Assembly: GCA_903892415.1 (NCBI GenBank)
Contig: CAITIQ010000047.1
Location: forward strand, 1-54,895
Length of the DNA: 54,895 nucleotides
Source: an uncultured delta proteobacterium
Lineage (GTDB): Bacteria > Myxococcota_A > Polyangia > Polyangiales > Polyangiaceae
Direction of reading: 5' to 3'
The notes beneath the pieces were generated by a model, which was not told where the DNA came from, ran no database searches, and saw only the letters and a list, made by a program, of their open reading frames with translations. Below are positions 43,369-51,668 of this stretch, in pieces; position 1 is the first letter of the stretch; the number at the start of each line of letters is the position of its first letter. Both the position numbers and the translations under genes were made by a program.

Positions 43369-44274
43369 TCAACCAGCTGAGGTCGCGCGACGGCCGCCAA
43401 TAGCGAGTAGACGCAACGGTTGTGAGCTTTCCTGGAACGTAATGACATCACCATATTGAGGCGTTACGCCAATATCTGGTCCGTCTAGAAACAGTACAGC
43501 CTCACGCATTTTACTGCGAACGACGACCTTCTCGGTTGGTTCTACGAGAACCTTAAGCAAGCGGTAGCGTTCCCCGCTGGGTGTGTACGGCTCTCGCACG
43601 ACTAACTGCAATAATCGACTCTTGAGCGAAAGAACGCGGCCGCCTGCGGAGCGTTGGGCGGCTGTCGAGCCTGCCGCAGGTCCAACCCAGAGGCCACTCG
43701 ACTTGTGCTCCTCCACCTGGCCATTGTGCTCGATGAGATAACGCGAAGTGGCCGCGGGGCTCCGGTGACAGAACAATGCATCGTTCAGGACGCGCTCGGA
43801 AATAGTTCGATTTCCGACAGTCACACACATTCGCGTCAGGAGCCGCTCGGACAGTCTACCGTCAAGTGCCTGCTCGATTGCTCGCATGACACTGACGCCG
43901 TCTCCACCACGAACCCCGCAGAAGAACCCGACGGAACTCGAAGGCGCGCTATTGATACCCAAGACAGGTGCATCGCGCACGGAGTGCGACGCCCTGAGCA
44001 GCGTTCCATCCCCACCAACTGTCACGACAAGCGCAAACTTGCGCGCAGTGATGTTGCGTGTGGAGTCGTCAATCGGGACTGCCTCAACACCCAATCGGTC
44101 GAATGCTGCATGAAGCTCCTCGACGGTTCGTGTGTGTGCGTCATGAGTTGAGCGAAGTCGGGACACAGTAGGATCCCCTTGCGCAATCAACCTGCGCAGC
44201 CGTGTCCCGCCACTGGGTTGCACCATGGTCGACCACGCTGACCGCTTCATAATGAAGGCGACGCGCTGCTTCAC
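43369..44274 (-). CDS. nadK: NAD kinase
   Basis: Phosphorylates NAD to NADP. The 301-residue protein has the family motifs VTVGGDGTLLRASH and GINSAPSSSVGFF (the GIN segment), LNDALFCHR (usually NEvvi), SGLWVGPAAGSTAAQRSAGG and the C-terminal substrate strand VLFLDGPDI. The GTG start at 44274 overlaps the NUDIX gene TGA (GTGA) and gives the usual first strand RVAFIMKR; a later ATG would cut into it. A clear spacer region of about 50 residues (residues 20-80) sits before GGDGT as in most bacterial NAD kinases. Length is normal. Confidence 0.94.
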   Translation of the reverse strand: MKQRVAFIMKRSAWSTMVQPSGGTRLRRLIAQGDPTVSRLRSTHDAHTRTVEELHAAFDRLGVEAVPIDDSTRNITARKFALVVTVGGDGTLLRASHSVRDAPVLGINSAPSSSVGFFCGVRGGDGVSVMRAIEQALDGRLSERLLTRMCVTVGNRTISERVLNDALFCHRSPAATSRYLIEHNGQVEEHKSSGLWVGPAAGSTAAQRSAGGRVLSLKSRLLQLVVREPYTPSGERYRLLKVLVEPTEKVVVRSKMREAVLFLDGPDIGVTPQYGDVITFQESSQPLRLLAIGGRRATSAG

Positions 44275-44942
44275 TGGCTCTCAAGCTCGGCGAACCGGCG
44301 CAACGCCAGCTCGGTCTTTGCGTCTTGCACTTCACCTCGACGCACTGCAGCCAGCGCCTCTCGGAGGGGGAGATCGACGATCGTTGCTAGCTGTTCGAGG
44401 GGAGAACCATCTTCCGGGGGAACACCTCGCTTCTCGGGCTCGACCTCAACATGAAAAAAGTAGTGACACTCGCTCATCATTCCTGCGGAAGGAAAGGCCG
44501 GTGGACCAAGTGGCTTGATAGCGCCCGCAGATACCGACAACCCCGTCTCTTCAAGGAGTTCACGGGCCGCACAACGTGCGAGGCCGTCGGCTGAGCGTTC
44601 ATCTTGCTCCACCAGCCCCGCCGGAACTTCCCACAAGGCTCCCAACGACAGGGGCGGTGGCGTTGGCCAGCTGTCTTGTGCTCGGACGACGAGCGGCGGC
44701 CGGATTGACGACCGCAGTACCACGAAAGGTTCCCCTTCGCGACGATAGTGCGCCACTACCACTACCGCATCAAGGCGCGTTCTTTCGGCGCAAAAGTAGG
44801 GGAACGGCTCGCTTAGTGAACCGTCCTCGAACTGCAGCTCCAAGGTTAGTCGTCGCACATAAATGAAGCCCCGCTCGCCTGGCGACGAGGGGGCCTCTTC
44901 TACAATTCGAACCTGGTGTCCTGGTAGTCTGGGCAGAGCCAT
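44271..44942 (-). CDS. NUDIX hydrolase
   Basis: A 223-residue nucleoside-diphosphate-linked hydrolase. The NUDIX segment reads GALWEVPAGLVEQDE, 11 residues, then RELLEETGL; the canonical pattern has 7 residues between the first Glu and REL, so there is a 4-residue insertion (ARCA region). The metal-binding EExG Glu pair is intact. An N-terminal beta domain precedes it, as in ADP-ribose pyrophosphatase-type members. It is translationally coupled to nadK by GTGA, which suggests work on NAD(P)-derived or ADP-ribose compounds (inference). It is 13 bases before the peptidase gene's stop, but on the same strand. Confidence 0.9.
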   Translation of the reverse strand: MALPRLPGHQVRIVEEAPSSPGERGFIYVRRLTLELQFEDGSLSEPFPYFCAERTRLDAVVVVAHYRREGEPFVVLRSSIRPPLVVRAQDSWPTPPPLSLGALWEVPAGLVEQDERSADGLARCAARELLEETGLSVSAGAIKPLGPPAFPSAGMMSECHYFFHVEVEPEKRGVPPEDGSPLEQLATIVDLPLREALAAVRRGEVQDAKTELALRRFAELESQ

Positions 44943-44955
44943 CGGCTCGAGAATA

Positions 44956-46392
44956 CTACTGGACGGGACCGAGCGGGGTATCGGCAGAAACCTCCACTAC
45001 GTGAACTTTCTCGTTGTCGACGACGCCCAAGGACTCCCCGAAGAGATACTCGGTCGCCCGATACGACATGTCGAGAACGCCAGTACCAGCTTCATCCTCA
45101 ACCCAACAGGCCGGCCCTGCGTCAATCACCATCAGCACCGCTGCGCGCCCATTGTCCGGGTTCGTCACGCGAATCTTGCTTGCACAGCCGAATCGATTCT
45201 TGTCAGCCGAGAACCAGGTAATGCTCTTCTCGCAAGCCTTACCGGTCATCGAACTGCTGCAGATCCCCTGAGCCTTTAGTGTGGAGAGGCATGCGGGAAT
45301 GCAGTTGTCTCCTGGATCGCTAAATTCGCTACCGTCCTCGGCGATGGAGCAGCCAAAGGAGGTACCGACGTAGTTGCCATTCTCCATCTTGGTGGTGCCT
45401 ACGGAGCCGTTGCATGACCACGAACTGGTCGTGCCCATGCAAACGTCATTGCCGCTTTGGATCAGACAACCATTGCTGCAAGCTTGAAGGTCTACCTGTC
45501 CCGCATCGCAAAGACCGCGTGAGTTCCCGTCTGGCGAGCAGCTGAACTCGGAGTTCGAGAAGTCACTGCACTCAGCAGCCGGATCCTGAGGATCTTGCGG
45601 ATCTTGCGGGTCCACGGCTTCGTTGCACGAAGCCCCAAGGGCAAAGCCTTTAGCGGGCGCCTTCTGGACGCGTTGGCGCGTCTGGGGTCCCCAGGTGCCG
45701 TCCTCCGAAATCTTGTCATTGGGATTGTTGCGGTTCCAAAGCCGCTGGAACGCCTCGACGTCGAGGCCTTTCTGACTTTGGGCGCCAGACCCCTTGTAGT
45801 CGAAGTGGGGCTTATCCCCATTGCCGAACCATTTGAAGCCACGCGTCTCCAGTGCACTCCGCCACGTAGAGTTCTCAGAGATATCGATCGCAAGGCCGGT
45901 CTCGTGATTGGAGTTTCCAGGTATGGCAGCAGCCGCGATGCCGCAGCGGCCCTGCTCGTACCAGCGGCGAACCATATATTGCTGTGTGACCGTTCTCAGC
46001 ATGGAGTTGACGGTCATCTTCGTGTTGGGCTTCGCATCGAGCGCTCCAACCATCGCATCGCGAGCGGGCTTCACCACGTAGGGGAACACTGCATCGGTAA
46101 GGACGAGATTCGGTCGGCTGGGGAGCTCGACCACCATGTCGGGCTTCATGCAGCGCATTTCATCTATAATCTGCTGCGAAAGCGGCTTGATACTGGCGGT
46201 GGAACACGAGGAGTTCGTCGCTTGCTCCACAGTGCCACTCCCGACCTCCGACTCAGAGTCGACCACCGACTCCTCATCCTCCGTCTGGATATCGTCGGGT
46301 GGAGGTACTGCGCAACCCGAGACCAGCGCCCCCCAAGTGAGCGGAAGAGCGGCCAACGTCATCATGCGGTGAAAGAAGCCTTGGTTCGCCAT
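44956..46392 (-). CDS. Lipoprotein with VanY-type D,D-carboxypeptidase and beta-barrel domains
   Basis: A 478-residue envelope protein. Lipobox VSGC (Cys27), then an acidic linker, then a VanY/D-Ala-D-Ala carboxypeptidase domain with zinc ligands His163 and Asp170 (HETGLAID) and His196 (KPHFDY). A short peptidoglycan-binding module follows (about 209-245; FQRLWNRNNP, DGTWGPQTRQRV), then a DPQ tandem repeat, a Cys-rich region (about 275-390) and a C-terminal barwin/RlpA-like double-psi barrel (about 400-478; VIDAGPACWV, GVLDMSYRATEYLFG). It probably trims or holds the cell wall. The ATG at 46392 places the signal peptide at the N-terminus. A longer frame to 46506 lacks this logic. Confidence 0.88.
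   Translation of the reverse strand: MANQGFFHRMMTLAALPLTWGALVSGCAVPPPDDIQTEDEESVVDSESEVGSGTVEQATNSSCSTASIKPLSQQIIDEMRCMKPDMVVELPSRPNLVLTDAVFPYVVKPARDAMVGALDAKPNTKMTVNSMLRTVTQQYMVRRWYEQGRCGIAAAAIPGNSNHETGLAIDISENSTWRSALETRGFKWFGNGDKPHFDYKGSGAQSQKGLDVEAFQRLWNRNNPNDKISEDGTWGPQTRQRVQKAPAKGFALGASCNEAVDPQDPQDPQDPAAECSDFSNSEFSCSPDGNSRGLCDAGQVDLQACSNGCLIQSGNDVCMGTTSSWSCNGSVGTTKMENGNYVGTSFGCSIAEDGSEFSDPGDNCIPACLSTLKAQGICSSSMTGKACEKSITWFSADKNRFGCASKIRVTNPDNGRAAVLMVIDAGPACWVEDEAGTGVLDMSYRATEYLFGESLGVVDNEKVHVVEVSADTPLGPVQ
45582..45608 (-). repeat. 9-base tandem repeat encoding a Asp-Pro-Gln linker
   Basis: Three 9-base units of the form GATC(C/T)TG(A/C)G in a row on the plus strand encode DPQ repeats in the linker after the peptidoglycan-binding module of the VanY-type lipoprotein. 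Short tandem repeats like this can change number by slippage and would alter linker length in steps of three residues. Confidence 0.75.
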
Positions 46393-46773
46393 CGAGACGT
46401 CCAAAGCACGCGGCGTTCCATACAATACCAGCGTAAAAAAAACACCCTTCGAAGCTGCGAACTCACCCCACGGATCAGCGGGGCCGGATCCAGGCTGGCT
46501 CGGCAACCTTCAGGGCCAAAGTGGTTGTTGAGACTGGATCATGAATAGCTCACCCAAGTAACTGGGCGCCATTTGCGGTCCAAGCCGTTCGCGTTGCCGA
46601 GTACGCAGACTCGCGAGGTTAACGCGCTGTTGTTCGGCCCAACGCAAGTGGATCCGGCGGATCCTCAAGGTCATCCTCAGTGGAGGATCTGCGAGATCCA
46701 ACTGACCTATGGCTCAGCTCAGCAAGCCCTCGCCTACACACGAAGCCTGCACATGAAGCGCAACGTTGAACAA
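46393..46773. other. 381-base non-coding spacer
   Basis: No convincing gene is seen on either strand; the short open frames here have no recognisable protein pattern or good start. On the minus strand an eight-base A/T run near 46435-46442 lies about 45 bases upstream of the VanY-type gene and may be part of its promoter. Near 46655-46690 there is a weak inverted repeat, GATCCTC...GAGGATC with a 16-base loop, beyond the stop of the WPRS-repeat gene; no T-run follows, so it is not a clear terminator. Confidence 0.5.
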
Positions 46774-47301
46774 CTAGGCGATCCTGAAGCCAGGGTCATC
46801 GTCATCCCCACGCTTGCGAGGGGGACGCCCGTACTTGCGCTCATACTCCTCCGGTGAGCGAGGCCAGTCTTCCCCGTCCTTTCCGTACTTGCGCTCATAC
46901 TCCTCGCGCGAACGAGGCCAGCTATCGTCAGCTTCTCCGCTAACCCGCGGAACGGCCTCTGGGCTAGTCTCGCTGCTCAAGGCCCCTTCCGCTCGCTTAC
47001 CGAGGGACGTGAGGCTGGCTCCTAGGAAGGTAGCCACCTCTGCAGCTGCGCGTACCACCTCGCGCCCAGCGTCATCAACAGCTTTTCCAAGCGCCGCGGG
47101 TGCCGCTGACACCTGCGAGGAAAAACCAGACTTACGCGGTGAATCAAAGGTCTTTTTCGCCTCATTTCGGACCGCTGTTGCGGCCGACTCAGCAGCTCGA
47201 AAGATGTCCGAAACGCCTCGCTGCAACGAGTCCTTTGCTCGCTGTGCCGCCTTCTTATTTGCGTCGTCTTCTTTCACTGGCAGTAGCTTTGCGCTGTGCA
47301 T
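46774..47301 (-). CDS. Unknown protein with two WPRSxEEYERKYG repeats
   Basis: A 175-residue protein I cannot assign to a named family. The N-terminal two thirds are Ala-, Lys- and Glu-rich helices (about 10-110) with no clear signal peptide or strong membrane helix. The C-terminus has two nearly identical 18-residue units, WPRS(R/P)EEYERKYG, and ends in a basic stretch followed by DDDDPG. The ATG at 47301 is used; the frame extends to 47526 inside the next gene. It is the third gene of a GGDEF operon, 31 bases after the preceding stop. The aromatic-charged repeat could bind a protein partner or nucleic acid (inference). Confidence 0.7.
   Translation of the reverse strand: MHSAKLLPVKEDDANKKAAQRAKDSLQRGVSDIFRAAESAATAVRNEAKKTFDSPRKSGFSSQVSAAPAALGKAVDDAGREVVRAAAEVATFLGASLTSLGKRAEGALSSETSPEAVPRVSGEADDSWPRSREEYERKYGKDGEDWPRSPEEYERKYGRPPRKRGDDDDPGFRIA
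46829..46921 (-). repeat. 54-base direct repeat encoding the WPRS units
   Basis: The DNA at 46829-46867 recurs at 46883-46921, a period of 54 bases (18 codons). The first 23 bases of each copy are identical, which implies recent duplication or conversion rather than protein-level selection alone. It encodes the two WPRSxEEYERKYG units. Confidence 0.85.
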
Positions 47302-47332
47302 CGTCCAACGCAAGGCACTCGACACATTTCTA

Positions 47333-47860
47333 TCAATCTTCGCGCTGCAGAGTGAAGAAGCTAGGCGTTCGAAGCTGGCCCCAAGGGAACTGAAGGTAAG
47401 TAGCCCCGAGCAACAGGTCCGCTTGACCCCTCCGAAGAGAGACCAATGGGTCGCGCACGCGCGCAAGCGGATGCCAGGCCGGGTGACGCAACCCGTAGTC
47501 GAGCAGGAGCCCCGTGCTAACCCCAAAAGGGTTCGGCGCCGAGGCGGTCACCACAAATGGCCCGAAAACGATCGGCCCGTCAGTGTCAACCATTGGGACA
47601 GAGGTACCCTCAGTTCCCGTTTGCTCGAGACGTTCATTGTGGCCACAAAGTTCACCGTCACCTTGTCGACGCCAAAATCGCTTTCGGAAGGTTAGCCAAG
47701 TGAACCGAATAACAATCGGGGGAAGTCCGATGGATACACCCCTAAAACTTTTGCCTGCTAGGGCATCAGGCTCGATCGGATGGCCGGATTGCAAAAGGGC
47801 GGTCAACGCGCCGACGTCTTGCCGCCAAACCTCGCGCAAGTCACGGTCGTTAGAGTCCAC
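47333..47860 (-). CDS. Unknown myxobacterial-type protein coupled to a diguanylate cyclase
   Basis: A 175-residue protein with no signal peptide and no membrane helix. I do not know a named family, although the C-terminal pattern LLLDYGL...DPLVSLRRGQADLLLGATYLQFP...RTPSFFTLQRE resembles uncharacterised myxobacterial proteins I have seen. The N-terminus (DSNDRDLREVWR) is helical and the centre has several beta-prone aromatic strands (GVSIGLPPIVIRFTWLTFRKRFW). The GTG start at 47860 directly abuts the TGA of the diguanylate cyclase gene, with no gap, so it is translated after it. A lipid- or membrane-associated role is a guess from the aromatic, basic strand. Confidence 0.7.
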   Translation of the reverse strand: MDSNDRDLREVWRQDVGALTALLQSGHPIEPDALAGKSFRGVSIGLPPIVIRFTWLTFRKRFWRRQGDGELCGHNERLEQTGTEGTSVPMVDTDGPIVFGPFVVTASAPNPFGVSTGLLLDYGLRHPAWHPLARVRDPLVSLRRGQADLLLGATYLQFPWGQLRTPSFFTLQRED

Positions 47861-50008
47861 TCAGGCTGCCGCCTCGGGTTTTCCGAGCGTTGTGGCTGAT
47901 GTGGTGCGATTGCGACCGTTTTGCTTACTTGCGTAAAGCGCTGTATCGGCGGTCTTGAACAACGTCTCCCAACTCTGGCCGGCGGCGGGGAACGTCGCCA
48001 CTCCAATGGAACAGGTCACGCTGACGGTGCGCTGAGCGTCTTGACCAGGCGCGGGACCGGCAATGAACGTCGTCCTCGCAAGTTCCTCGCGAACTCGCTC
48101 GGCCAGCAGCATGGCACCGCGCTCATCGGTCTCCTCGCATACGATGACGAACTCTTCACCACCGAAGCGAGCCACAGCATCGGTCTCACGCTTGTTGCGC
48201 CGAAGAACTTCACCAAGGCCCTTGATGATCACGTCGCCAACGTCATGCCCGTAGGTATCATTCACCTTCTTGAAGTGATCGATGTCCGTCACGAGCACCG
48301 CCAGGTGACGCCCAAAACGACGTGCAGCGCTAATCTTCTGTTCCGCCATTTCCAGCAGCGCGCGCTTGTTGAGAAGGCCAGTGAGTCCGTCTGTGGTGGC
48401 TAGTTCCTCAAGCCGCTTCATCATGCGCGCCCCTTCTAGGGACACAGCCATGTGGCTTGCCAGCACCTCCAGAGTAGCTCTCACGCTCTCTCCGAAAGCT
48501 CCGCGACGGCGCGAACCCAATACCAACGTACCAAGCGGACGGTCGTGGGCGGAAAGCGGCAACACCAAGATGCTCGGCATTTTCGGCGGAGTCACGTGTC
48601 GAGTAAAAACGACCTGCTTGCGATCGTCGAACTGCCCTCGGTAAGGCAAGGGATGCCTGTTCTCGAGCGCCATGGACACTAGCCCCGTATTGGACCTGAA
48701 GCGCGCACCAACCACGGCAGAGCCGTCCCCCTCATCAAAGTCACCACTAATGAAGCGGATCTCGTGAGTTCGCTCTTTCTCGTCGAAGAGAGTGAGTGCG
48801 GTGTAGTCCACGCTAGTTATTTCGCGTGCGCTCCCAACACCGACTTCAATCACACTCTCCTCGGTCTTCGCAGATGACAGTTGGTCCGCTGCCCGATAGA
48901 GCTTCCCTTGCTCAGCCTTGCCGCGCTCGAGCTGCAAGAACACACGTTCGTTGTGGATGGCGCGAACCGCGTAGCGAGCGGCCTCCTCGAGGATGGCCTC
49001 CTCACGTGGCAAGAACAACCCATCCTGAACGCGGTCAGCGACGAGCAGTCCTCTCACTTTCCCGTGCTCGTGCACCGGAATCACGCACACAGCCTTCACC
49101 GGACAAACCCCTGAATAGTAGGGCAACTTGTAACCTGGCCGAAGACCGCTGAGATTGACGATTTCTCCGCGAGCCATTGCAGCACCGAACACTCCGTCGC
49201 CAGAAAGGAAAGGCCCCTCAACGAAGTCAGGCTCGTCTGTGACAAGCTCACTTATGCGCAAGTGCGACCCAACGTCGTTCTGCCAGAGGAGCATTGCGGT
49301 GTTGAGGCCCAACGAGTCTCGTACCAACCGCAGCGCAAACAAGACGGATTGGTGAATCTCCTCAACCCCACTTCTCATCAGGCGGTCGTCCTCGCTCGGC
49401 CGAGAGGGTGGAGCGGATGGCGCCAGTAATCGGAAGCTCCGCGCCTCGGCTCGCAGGTTATCCATCTCATTGGTAAGGCGGGCCTCAGAGAGGGTGCGCA
49501 TCCGGGCCAACTCAGTTCGGAGGACGGCAGCGTTCAATGCCGTAAAGACCACCATGAATGAGGCGTGAAGAATGCCGTCAATCAGGCCCAGCCCACCAAA
49601 TGCGACGACCCTAATCGCTCCCTCGCAAACGAGGCCGGTGGTGAGTGCCGCCAGCGGCCCAGTCTTCCGACCAAAGGCACTTGCCAACGCCAAACAAAGA
49701 TAGACCAAGGGAAAGAGGTCAGAATCCAAGTGGCGGTCAACCCGGATTACGACGAAGTAAGCACCCAGCATCGCCAAGGCGCCAAGTTCAGCCTCGGCGC
49801 CTGCGTCAAGTGACTTGCGAAAGCGCTCAACGAGCCGACGCGCAGCGAGGAACACCAACAGAACGCCGTACGCCCAGGCCAAGGCTAGCGGCAAAGGACT
49901 TCTCGCATCGGCCACGACGACACTCGCTAGCGCCACGAGGGCCGCGCCAAGCGCAAGGCCCGAGAGGGCCCGTCGGAACACCAAGGAAAGTCTGACTAGG
50001 AGCCGCAT
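47861..50008 (-). CDS. Membrane GAF-GGDEF diguanylate cyclase
   Basis: A 715-residue protein that would make cyclic di-GMP from two GTP. About six membrane helices lie in the first 190 residues. Two GAF-like sensor domains follow (about 195-355 and 365-525; SVIEVGVGSAREITSVDY starts the second). The C-terminal GGDEF domain has DxLTGLxNKR-like DGLTGLLNKRALLEM, the metal strand VTDIDHFKKVND and the signature RFGGEEF, preceded by RETD, a probable product-inhibition I-site. An ATG at 50008 is chosen; a GTG at 50086 would add 26 residues but leave only 21 bases to the divergent kinase gene. The stop abuts the next gene. One GAF contains CPVKAVC, a possible redox or ligand Cys pair. Confidence 0.93.
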   Translation of the reverse strand: MRLLVRLSLVFRRALSGLALGAALVALASVVVADARSPLPLALAWAYGVLLVFLAARRLVERFRKSLDAGAEAELGALAMLGAYFVVIRVDRHLDSDLFPLVYLCLALASAFGRKTGPLAALTTGLVCEGAIRVVAFGGLGLIDGILHASFMVVFTALNAAVLRTELARMRTLSEARLTNEMDNLRAEARSFRLLAPSAPPSRPSEDDRLMRSGVEEIHQSVLFALRLVRDSLGLNTAMLLWQNDVGSHLRISELVTDEPDFVEGPFLSGDGVFGAAMARGEIVNLSGLRPGYKLPYYSGVCPVKAVCVIPVHEHGKVRGLLVADRVQDGLFLPREEAILEEAARYAVRAIHNERVFLQLERGKAEQGKLYRAADQLSSAKTEESVIEVGVGSAREITSVDYTALTLFDEKERTHEIRFISGDFDEGDGSAVVGARFRSNTGLVSMALENRHPLPYRGQFDDRKQVVFTRHVTPPKMPSILVLPLSAHDRPLGTLVLGSRRRGAFGESVRATLEVLASHMAVSLEGARMMKRLEELATTDGLTGLLNKRALLEMAEQKISAARRFGRHLAVLVTDIDHFKKVNDTYGHDVGDVIIKGLGEVLRRNKRETDAVARFGGEEFVIVCEETDERGAMLLAERVREELARTTFIAGPAPGQDAQRTVSVTCSIGVATFPAAGQSWETLFKTADTALYASKQNGRNRTTSATTLGKPEAAA

Positions 50009-50107
50009 CGGACGAACCACGGCGCGTAGCAGAGGGCTTGGCGATAGGACCAGTTTTCGAGCGAAGTCGGGACCACCGTACCCCACATCCCGCGTACACT
50101 CTCTGCC

Positions 50108-51550
50108 TTGCGAGTTGGCGTTCGTCTACAAATCTTGGCTGCGCTAGGGGCATTGCTGTTGGTAGCGTTCGCGCCTCTCTACCTGGCCGTTGCTCGACTC
50201 ACCGAGGCATCCCTGCTCGGCGCGCGCATGGATGCCGCCCAGGACGTCGGGCGAAGTGTTGCCGGCGCGTTGTTCAGATCTGGACGCAAAGTGTCAGAGT
50301 CGCCGGCATTGTTGGACGGTCAGCTCTCCGCTGGCGGCATATCGGCAATCGCGGCCTTTGACAGCGGCGGTAACCGGACCGCTGCGGCCGGCATGGTAGC
50401 GCTGTTGCCGACCCGCGTAGAACCAGGGAAGGACCTCACTCTGCGAACGACAGGAGCAGAGGGGCGAGCGCTGTTGATCGTAGTCGCTGACCCGGCCAAC
50501 TCGGAGAGCGTGGCGATGATCCTCGAGCTCGACCCGACTCAACTTCCTGAAGCCCCGCTCGTAGGACTAGTCGCGCTTTACACCGGCGTGGTTGCCCTCG
50601 CCTTGCTGGTGTTTGCCTACTTTGCAATGACTCGTCTCGTTGTTCAGCCAATCGAGGCAATCTCACGCGGAGCCAGTCGGATTGCTGGAGGTGGCAACAC
50701 GCTCGAGGTCCCCGCAAGCCGCACGAAGGAGTTTGGCGAGCTGAGCGATAGCCTGCAAACGATGCTTGCGAGGCTGATGGCCAAAGAAGCGTTGCTGCTA
50801 TCGAAGATCGCAGAGCTGGAGCGCATCACTCGCGAGCTTCGCGACGCCCAAGAGTCAATCGTGCGCGCAGAGCGTCTAGCGAGCGTGGGACGGTTGGCAG
50901 CCGGCATTGCGCATGAGATCGGTAACCCAATCGCAGCCATCTTGGGTTTTGAGGAGCTGCTTCTCGACGGCGGTCTTGAGCGCGAGGAGGAGCGCGATTT
51001 TCTTCAACGCATGAAGAAGGAGACAGACCGGGTTCACCGAGTCCTTCGTGACCTCCTGGACTTTGCGCGGACAGGCCAGGGATCTCCGGACAGTGCCACT
51101 AGGCTTGGCGAGTCGACCGATGTCGCGAGCAACGTCGAAACGGTCCTCGCGCTGCTACGTCCACAGCGCAAGCTACAGGACCTAAGCGTCGAAAACACGG
51201 TCCCCCATGACCTACCCCGAGTGAAGCTGGCGAGCGAACGACTACAGCAGGTGCTTCTGAATCTCCTGATCAATGCAGGCGATGCTGCTCACGGTAGGAT
51301 CCGAATCGGTGCAGAGGCCAGGGGTCAATGTGTGCTCATTACCGTCGAAGATGATGGGCCCGGGATTAGCAATACGATCCGCGATAGGTTGTTCGAGCCG
51401 TTCGCCACAACCAAGGACGTTGGGGAGGGGACCGGGCTCGGCTTAGCTGTTTGCCGAGGCATTGTAGAGCGCGCGCAAGGAAGCATCCTCCTTGGGTCAG
51501 CAGGGCAACTCGGTGGAGCTGTGTTCATCGTGGAACTTCCGACGGGGTAG
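50108..51550 (+). CDS. Membrane histidine kinase with HAMP domain
   Basis: A 480-residue sensor kinase. Membrane segments at about 8-30 and 151-175 flank a periplasmic region of about 120 residues; a HAMP domain follows to about 225, then a coiled helix, the phosphoacceptor box AAGIAHEIGNPIAA (His269), and a HATPase domain with N box NLLINAGDA, EDDGPGIS and GTGLGLAV. The start is TTG at 50108, the only initiator giving a full first membrane helix; a TACACT-like -10 ends 7 bases before it, so a leaderless transcript is possible. No response regulator is immediately adjacent; the sigma-54 activator four genes on, at 53558, could be shared with the globin kinase (inference). Confidence 0.92.
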   Translation: MRVGVRLQILAALGALLLVAFAPLYLAVARLTEASLLGARMDAAQDVGRSVAGALFRSGRKVSESPALLDGQLSAGGISAIAAFDSGGNRTAAAGMVALLPTRVEPGKDLTLRTTGAEGRALLIVVADPANSESVAMILELDPTQLPEAPLVGLVALYTGVVALALLVFAYFAMTRLVVQPIEAISRGASRIAGGGNTLEVPASRTKEFGELSDSLQTMLARLMAKEALLLSKIAELERITRELRDAQESIVRAERLASVGRLAAGIAHEIGNPIAAILGFEELLLDGGLEREEERDFLQRMKKETDRVHRVLRDLLDFARTGQGSPDSATRLGESTDVASNVETVLALLRPQRKLQDLSVENTVPHDLPRVKLASERLQQVLLNLLINAGDAAHGRIRIGAEARGQCVLITVEDDGPGISNTIRDRLFEPFATTKDVGEGTGLGLAVCRGIVERAQGSILLGSAGQLGGAVFIVELPTG

Positions 51551-51616
51551 CCGAGCTCGCTGCCACGCGCAGTTAATGCGCACAACGAAGAATATGCCGA
51601 TTGCTTGTGCTTAGTT

Positions 51617-51650
51617 CTCGAGATCTACGCCAGGAAACGCCTGGCTCGAG
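51617..51650. promoter_or_regulatory. Hairpin/dyad just upstream of the CBS gene
   Basis: A compound inverted repeat, with outer arms CTCGAG at 51617 and 51645 and inner arms GCCAGG (51629-51634) and CCTGGC (51640-51645) around a 5-base loop. It ends 18 bases before the CBS ATG, so it may be an operator, or a 5' leader hairpin that masks the start region. No ribosome-binding site is evident there. No T-run, so not a typical terminator for the histidine kinase. Confidence 0.4.
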
Positions 51651-51668
51651 TCTTGCCAACTCGCGTGC

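Noticed and set aside
45595..46548. Open frame of 317 codons on the plus strand
   Set aside because: Antisense to the VanY-type lipoprotein, whose minus frame has zinc-binding and wall-binding motifs.
46573..46857. Open frame of 94 codons on the plus strand in the spacer
   Set aside because: No recognisable motif or ribosome-binding site, and the end overlaps the WPRS-repeat gene on the other strand.
46814..47695. Open frame of 293 codons on the plus strand
   Set aside because: Antisense to two minus-strand genes that are coupled to the diguanylate cyclase; Ser/Arg-rich with no domain.
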